The notes beneath the pieces were generated by a model. It was given only the letters and a program-made list of their open reading frames with translations, did no database searches and was not told the DNA's origin. A stretch of DNA of 64,000 bases from Plantago ovata. Taxonomy: Eukaryota > Streptophyta > Magnoliopsida > Lamiales > Plantaginaceae. Position 1 is the stretch's first letter. Every line of letters begins with the position of its first letter. The stretch is from the NCBI GenBank assembly GCA_028274465.1, contig CM051458.1:18677566-18741565 (forward strand), read 5' to 3'. Positions 58,052-64,000 of the stretch are shown here, piece by piece. The position numbers and the translations under genes are program-made.

Positions 58052-59306
58052 TGATGAAACGCGTGGATGTCGGGTCCAACGTATCAAATAAATTTGTTAT
58101 TTAGCCAAAGGCAATTCACAACTACAATGAAAACCGTAGTGTAGCAGTAGAATAACCTCGAGTGTCGATCTCTAAGGACTATAACTAGCTTTATCTAATC
58201 TAATTTAGAATATAAAACAGTAGACGATTTAGCAAAGGTTTTTCTTAACAGATAATGGAGATTGGTGATAGTATGGTCCTTCAAAGCATAACGGGTTAAT
58301 AATCATGCATAAATTCCTCGGTTTTGCATGGAGATCTTTGATCAATGAATTGTCCAGTTGTAATTATCAAACACTACGAAGATTTAGATTTAGATAGGTC
58401 AAAGACCAATGAATTGTCCAATTGTGTTCAATAATTAATCAACAATACGAAAATAGAGATTTAGATAGATCAAAGAAATAAAGCAATAACACAGAGTATA
58501 ATGCGCGATATAGCCATTAGCATAATTATCAACCCTTCGCTAAGAATTCACATACTATCACCAACGAGAAGTTTAGCTACTCATAGTTGTCATGCAATCA
58601 ACATAAATCATAGAAGAAAACATGTTGAAAGATATATAAAAATAAGTAGAAAAACTGTAAGATACAATGTTACCGAAGGTTGTCAGTCTCCGAAAAATCG
58701 CGATCTTACAAGCTCCAAACTGCTATGAAAAAATATCTCCTAAGCTATGAGCCCCCAGAACATGCTCTGGGAAGTTCCTACCTAAAACTACAGAGAAAGG
58801 TGAGAGAGAAGGTCTGGAAAAGTATGAAAAACGGAGAAAAACTGAGCAACTATATATAGGCTTCGAATTAGTGTGGGGCGAAGGGCCCCACACACCGGGC
58901 GAGTCGCCTGGTGTGGGGCGATTCGCCCCACATCCCGGGCGATTCGCCCGGGAGTAAAACTCGGGAAATTACGCGTTTTCGACGCGTTTTTGGATTTCTT
59001 TCCCTTTTCGGACTCGGTTTCTGACTTCTAGTGGCCTTCTAACCTCCAGATTCGACCCCTAGACTTCAAATCCTATCTGGAAACCTTCAGATACTCCAAT
59101 TAGGCTTCTGGAACACCAATTCCTTGTCTACTTCAATATATTTGCCCGGAAATCCTCGTTTTTCAACCAAAACCTGTAAAATAAAGACTAAAGGGAAACG
59201 TGACACTATTTTAATAAAATGCACTAAAATATAGGTAAATTAACAAAGAGGATAGCTAAAATAGGTGAAAAAGACTCAAATGAAAGTGTAAAATACACAT
59301 TCATCA
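58052..59306 (-). repeat. Solo LTR of the element D family in the copy C LTR
   Basis: 1255 bp, flanked by an exact 5-bp duplication gtact (58047-58051 and 59307-59311). The uninterrupted site is visible in the solo Sirevirus LTR at about 21224. Its hairpin cassette (58873-58955) has a different unit arrangement from the two LTRs of D. Confidence 0.93.
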
Positions 59307-60282
59307 GTACTCTTAAGGTCCATAGGAATTTAGAATTTTAAGGACATTGTAAAAGAGGAACGTTTGCTGAAGACTTAGTGTAGGTACTAGTTAGGTGCTT
59401 TAATCTCTTATGATGTATCTTGTTTTCTGAAAAGAAAAACAACCTATTGAAGCATTTGCTGATGATGTACTTGGTTTACACAAACAAACTATTGAAGCAT
59501 TAGAATCGTTCAGAAACTTGAAGAATTCGAAGACTGAAGACTAAAGAAGATTTCTGAAGATGGTATCTACAAAGGCACATGTTGCTCAGAAAGTGGAAAC
59601 TTCAGCAACAACTTGCATAAGTGAAAATCTAAATGACAGAGTAGGTTGTGCTTGCTGAAACTGAGACTGACCACTTGCTGAAATACATATGTGACCTCCT
59701 TGCTGAAAGTACTTGCATTTGCGCTCCAACGTTCATATTTGAATTTCATTCAAATGAACATTAAATGCAAAGTAAGCACGCGAAGAACATGAAGACTACA
59801 CTACAAGAAAAACCGGATATAGCGACGGATTTAATCCGTCGCTATATGTTAGCGATCCGTCGCTAAATGCCATTAGCGACGGATAGTCCGTCGCTAAATA
59901 GGACGTCGCGAAAAGTGGCGTCGCTAATTCGAAAAGCGACGGATGATTTCATCCGTCGCTATATTTTAGCGACGGATAAAGGTAAACGTCGCTATTTTCA
60001 TCGTTGACCAAACTTGAGACGGATAATTCATCCGTCCCTGCAATATGACGAAGGATGAAATCATCCGTCGCTATATTGCTAGAACACGCGTCAGGTGCCG
60101 GGAAGCCGATGGTTTCTTCAGTTTAGCGACAGATAAGGTTATCCATCGCTAAATTTAGAGACGGATAGTCTCATCCGTGTCTAAATCTATTTTTTTTTAA
60201 AATAAATTTTTGTTTCTTTTAATTTATTTAATTCACCTACAATATTAAATATATGAAAACATAATTTTTCTAAATGCAATTA

Positions 60283-60352
60283 GGGGTGCTGCGAGAATCG
60301 AACTCGCGACTTCTCGCATTTAGCGAGAATCATACCACTATACCAAACACCC
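60283..60352 (-). pseudogene. tRNA-Pro-like remnant, anticodon loop shortened
   Basis: The minus strand starts GGGTGTTTGGTATAGTGG, has an A box and a B box (GAGTTCGATTCTC), and pairs its acceptor ends (GGGTG with CACCC). It resembles plant tRNA-Pro, but the anticodon stem CTCGC/GCGAG encloses only TAAAT, five bases instead of seven, so no valid anticodon remains. Confidence 0.7.
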
Positions 60353-61284
60353 ATTTTTCTCATATTAAACAAATAATCAAGAAACAAACTAAAAAGAAAA
60401 CATACAATAATAATAATAATAATAATAAAAAACTCCAATAACATAGCAGCAAAGAAATACTACATAACACACATAAGGTTAAAACAACATAAACAAGAAA
60501 AGATGGATTGTGCTTCACTTACCCGGCCCATTGGAGGAATAAAGCCAAGGCCATTGGCAATCAAATTTCCCCGTATAGAAAACGTAGAAAAGTTCCCTGT
60601 GTAGAAAATACTAATTAGTCACAAGATTTTGGCCCAAGACAACCTAGTGCAGGAGTACGATATATTCTATTATATAGGCAACTTAGCATTGAACGTTTGA
60701 ACACATCATCGTCATGATCAAATACATTACAGTTATAGGCTTACAGCCGATCTTCATCGAATCAAATTAAATCAAATAAGAGAAGGCGAAAAGAACTGGA
60801 CAAAGGAAACCCCTTTCATTAAAACACTACTAATCATATGAATAAAGTAGCGAGAACACCATACTGCTGCTGCAAATTTACTAACAAAATTATTTGGCCC
60901 AACAAAAAACTATCAAAAGCGTACTACTCCTACTGCTGTTGCTGCTACTACTACTACCACTTTTACCACCACCACTACCACTACACTACTACCACTCCTA
61001 CCACTGCCACTACTACTACTTGTTCCATCAAATTTCCTACAAGTAAAATCTGGACCAAATTTAACATCTTCTTCTTCTTCTTTGTTCATAAAATGCATGG
61101 ATTCAACTTTCATACACTAAGATCATCGATTCATAGCATACAGTCCAAACACTAAGTGGGAAAAAACGACTTCTCATAAAAACCATGAAGAAACAGTGAG
61201 CAAAGGCACATCATTCGAAGCCAACGATAGAAACCTGGTCGGATTCGACTCAATAAAATAAAACAAGTTAAAAGAAGGAGCACT
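60353..61284. other. Interior of the CACTA element, possible captured exon
   Basis: There is a (TAA)n run near 60407-60428 and a trinucleotide-rich ACT/ACC stretch near 60920-61020. On the minus strand a short reading ending LIANGLGFIPPMGR precedes GTAAGTG (about 60590-60520), which looks like an exon end with a donor site. The source gene is unknown. Confidence 0.4.
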
Positions 61285-61301
61285 ACAACTACACTTTAAC
61301 T

Positions 61302-61450
61302 TTTTTTAATAATCGAACCATTACTCATAAGTAGCATTTTACAAAGTTAATAATAAATTATAAATAATCTCGCACTTGACGAGAATTGAACCTATGACCT
61401 CTACTGTCATGACACCTCAGTCTAACCAATTGAGCTAGACCTCATTGGTC
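61302..61450 (-). mobile_element. tRNA-derived SINE inside the CACTA element
   Basis: A 17-bp duplication ACAACTACACTTTAACT stands at 61285-61301 and 61451-61467. On the minus strand the body starts near GACCAATGAGG, has an A box TAGCTCAATTGG (61426-61437) and a B box GGTTCAATTCTC (61381-61392), and ends in an A run (61302-61307). Length about 149 bp. Long duplications with an A tail are the mark of LINE-driven retroposition. Confidence 0.87.
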
Positions 61451-61559
61451 ACAACTACACTTTAACTAAAACAGATATTGATTTGGTTTCCAATATTAAG
61501 ATATTCTAATCCTATAATCAATCAACCAATAACCCCCAAATTATGCAATAATAAAAACC

Positions 61560-61925
61560 CTAACAAACAAAATCAAGGCGAAATGAAATCAAAGCAAGCG
61601 TGAGTACTCAAATCGACTTACTACGGCTCTCCGGTGGTAGTGGAAGTGGCGATCAATGACGAATTGAAGTGGTGGTGGTGGCAGAGAGAGGGAACTAATT
61701 AAAGAAGAAGATTCCGCCGGTGATGGTGGTAGAGACAAACATAGATTATTTCGGTGGTGGTTCGAGATGGCGGTGATGGTCGAAGAGGGCTCGATCCGAT
61801 CGATAGTTTGGTGATTGGCGGTGGTGGGCGGCGGTGGGGTGGAAGATAAAGAGAAGAGAAGAGAGAGGGAGAAAAAAGAAGGAAAAACAATATATGATCG
61901 ATCGATCTTGATCTAGATCTGATCA
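61560..61925 (-). other. GC-richer block in the CACTA element, possible captured 5' gene region
   Basis: It differs in composition from the AT-rich surroundings, with many GGTGG units and a GA-rich strip (61855-61890). It resembles a plant 5' leader or first exon read on the minus strand. No protein family is recognised, and the 75-codon ORF there has no support. Confidence 0.4.
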
Positions 61926-63217
61926 TATATTCTTTTTTTTTTTTTTTTTTTTAAATCTGGTCAACTAATTTAGAGACGGATAGATTCATTCGTCTCTAAA
62001 TTAGAGACGGATGATCTCATCCGTCTCTAAATTTAGCGACGGATACTCTATCCGTCGCTAAATTTAGAGACGGGTGATCCGTCTCTAATTCCGAGATGGA
62101 TAAATCTATACGTCTCTATTTCCTCACCCGTCGCTAAATTTAGCGATCCGTCGCTATTTTAGCGATGAATGGATTCCGTCGTTCGCGATCCGTCTCTAAA
62201 AGCTTATTTTCTTGTAGTGCTAGAAGACAAATAAAGGACACTACTGAAAGTACAAAAGCAAGATAGTGACATCTTAAGGAACAAAGCCTTAGAATTTGAA
62301 ATTCAACACTATAAATTGAGGTCATCCGGCAAAGAGTTGAAGTGTGTCAACAACGTGATCAAACTCTCACTTGTGCTTAACCACTCAAACCTTTCTATAC
62401 TCTTCACTGCCATTGATCCGTTCCAAGACTTAAAGCTTGAAAAAACTACTTGTGAAGAAGTAGAACATTCACGGCTAAGAAATTAGTTAAGTGTTCTTTC
62501 TTTCGAACAAGAACAAGCCTTGACACCAGAAACAATCAAACTTGTTTACTGCAAAGTATTTAAAGTTTTGTTTCTTAGATTACTTGTTGTAGCTGAATAA
62601 GTTATAATCAAGTTATCTCATCCCAAACCTCTCTCTAACTGATAAGCACCCTTTTCAGGCGTGAAATTCAGGGGGAACTTAATCAAGCATAGTGTTACTG
62701 ATTATAAGTCCCAAGTTTGGTAGAGAACAAGGTTTAGTTCTCTAGTTAGGTTGGAAACGAAGCAAGTGTGCTTTGGTTTCTGTAGAATCGCTCTAGATAG
62801 GTGTTGTAAGGAAACTCAAACTTATCTTAGTGGATTCAGTCCTAGAAAGGACAAAGTGGATTAGTTGAGAGATTACGCCACTCTCAGATACCACTATAAA
62901 AGTGTTTGTGTGATTTACTTTACTGCATTTATTTTTCAGCAAGCATATCTATCTGTACACTGTCACTCTGCTCATTTGCTGAAACTATCACTTACTGATA
63001 AAGCACTTATTGTACAAAGACTTCCGCACTCTGTTTTTAAGTATCAGTAAAACTCGTTACTGAAAAGTAACTAGTACTTGCTGAGAAAGTTAAGTATCAG
63101 CAAACTCATTACTGAAAAGTAATAAGCCCTTGCTGAGAAAGTTTTTAAACGACGAAAGTTTGAAAAGACTGTTCACCCCCCCCTCTAGTCTTTTATTGTT
63201 GTTTAAAGGGACAAACA

Positions 63218-63695
63218 CATATATGTTTGAAGTTGGACTAACTTACTGTTTCTGAATTTTTGAACTTATTGATCTACTTGTTTTCTAAATTGATTGTGTT
63301 TTGTTCATCTGTTACTGTTGTTCAAGTTCACTGCATGTATTTTGCCCTTATGTCTTTCAACTGAGATCTTTACTACAAGAATGCATGAAAATCACTACTG
63401 CATGAACACCACTGAGATCCTTCATCTCACCACTCTTTCAAAATACTTCCTTGTAGGTTCGACATTTGGTGAGCTCTAGTAGGCGTCTGGCGACTCGAGA
63501 GTGTGGGGGTTTTATTGCTTTGGGTTATTTAAATAAAGAAGAAACTTTGTCTTCACGTGTTCTTTTATATTGAACTAATTTATGTTTTAGCTTCTGCATT
63601 AACTCTTTGTTTGAATTGTAAGCTCGTTTGAGAGCCAAATCTTTACTTACTTTTATTTATAAAAGACCGTCTGGTTTCCAATTAAAATATTATTT
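63218..63695 (+). other. Host flank, second copy (empty site for copy B)
   Basis: 478 bp starting with catat, nearly identical to 22775-23211 joined to 32315-32355. Here the sequence tacttacttttatttat is uninterrupted, which shows the pre-insertion site of copy B. Confidence 0.9.
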
Positions 63696-64000
63696 TTGAA
63701 AAACCGTACCGTTACAGAATTCAGTTGGCGTAATATTTCTCTCTTTTTTTCTTATTAATTATTTAGAAAGTACTTGGGTCCCAAAATCAATTTTCTATAT
63801 TTTACTATTTGCTGGACAAATTTGAAAGATGAAATAATTCTACTAATTTTTTTTATTTTGCTTCCAACTTGATGTTAATATAAGTTTTATTAAATTCTGA
63901 AAAATTAAATTTTGTGAAGACTTCGGATCTCCTATTATGGCGATGGGGCAAGGGCGGTGTTGTGGGGAAAACAAAATCATTCTTTCTTTCTCTTTTACGT
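63696..64000. other. Single-copy host flank at the right edge
   Basis: Similarity to the first flank ends at 63695. The remainder is AT-rich and shows no ORF or repeat I can recognise. Confidence 0.5.

Larger units (their letters stand above)
59799..62219. mobile_element. Non-autonomous CACTA element in the copy C LTR
   Basis: Ends CACTACAAGAAAA at 59799 and TTTTCTTGTAGTG at 62219, flanked by the 3-bp duplication cta (59796-59798 and 62220-62222). Both sides have ATCCGTCGCTA-type subterminal repeats (59815-60180 and 61965-62205). The interior has no transposase. It holds a tRNA-Pro-like remnant, a SINE and what look like pieces of host gene sequence. Length 2421 bp. Confidence 0.93.
32356..63217 (+). 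mobile_element. Sirevirus copy C, 5'-truncated and hit by five later insertions
   Basis: It reads on the plus strand: gag from an internal codon at about 32360, protease, integrase, RT and RNase H (46968-50359), spacer, ORF3 (51332-57720), PPT and 3' LTR (57982-63217). The 5' LTR, PBS and start of gag are missing, and host flank abuts gag at 32355/32356. Insertions: gypsy D plus CACTA E in gag (33722-46446), a MULE in ORF3 (53240-54328), and a gypsy solo LTR and a CACTA element in the 3' LTR. It carries the most lesions and is the oldest Sirevirus copy here by nesting. A target duplication catat follows the 3' LTR at 63218-63222. Confidence 0.9.
57982..63217 (+). repeat. 3' LTR of copy C, interrupted by two insertions
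   Basis: It starts TATTAGGAAAC and ends GGGACAAACA. Without the gypsy solo LTR and the CACTA element with their duplications it measures 1552 bp. It lacks 18 bp just before the TATA box and has two units of the 52-bp repeat where the solo LTR at 21155 has three. The terminal hairpin has a loop run of only 8 C. Confidence 0.88.

Noticed and set aside
60838..61155. 105-codon plus-strand ORF with a long Tyr/Thr repeat
   Set aside because: It is a translation of ACT/ACC trinucleotide-rich DNA inside the CACTA element.

Overview
The window is plant nuclear DNA, most likely from a eudicot with a repeat-rich genome. It is dominated by nested LTR retrotransposons with tRNA-iMet and tRNA-Asp type primer binding sites, CACTA and Mutator-like transposons, and a tRNA-derived SINE. 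The few host gene pieces are intron-containing and include an F-box gene. I cannot name the species. No bacterial, organellar, rRNA or CRISPR features were seen.

Layout. 1-16112 is copy A of a Sirevirus-type Ty1/copia element on the minus strand. Its 5' LTR, PBS, gag, pol and a very long third ORF are visible, and its 3' LTR lies off the left edge. A 100-N gap at 7249-7348 is flanked by the same 2.55 kb twice, which looks like two overlapping contig ends that were never merged. 16113-21154 is host DNA on the minus strand. It holds two related small two-exon genes (one cut by element A and carrying a solo LTR just upstream of its ATG, one frameshifted) and an apparently intact three-exon F-box gene. 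21155-22774 is a solo LTR of the Sirevirus family with a 5-bp target duplication, followed by 478 bp of host flank. Copy B of the Sirevirus (23212-32309, minus) sits inside that flank with its own 5-bp target duplication; its pol is missing in a second 100-N gap.

32356-63217 is copy C of the same family on the plus strand, 5'-truncated and used as a landing pad. Its gag is split by 12.7 kb holding a non-autonomous Athila/Tat-like Ty3/gypsy element D (gag-protease and an env-like ORF, no RT or integrase) fused to a truncated CACTA element E. Its third ORF is split by a 1.09-kb MULE with a 10-bp target duplication. Its 3' LTR is split by a gypsy solo LTR and by a 2.4-kb CACTA element that carries a SINE and a tRNA-Pro-like remnant. 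After the C 3' LTR the same 478-bp host flank recurs, so a segment was duplicated in tandem before copy B inserted.

How it works together. The three Sirevirus copies share one plan: LTR, PBS, gag with zinc knuckle, protease, integrase, RT, RNase H, a 0.9-kb spacer with a repeated palindromic motif, a third ORF of about 1.7 kb codons, PPT, LTR. All three are mutated, although many indels near the gaps look like consensus errors. The third ORF has no visible signal peptide or membrane segment and looks nuclear rather than envelope-like. It contains three evenly sized GT-AG segments (75, 72, 75 nt) that stay open in frame, like optional introns. Its N-terminal region resembles the env-position ORF of the unrelated gypsy element D. 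These two points, the repeated octamer TTGCTGAA and the repeated hairpin cassettes are the most interesting observations.
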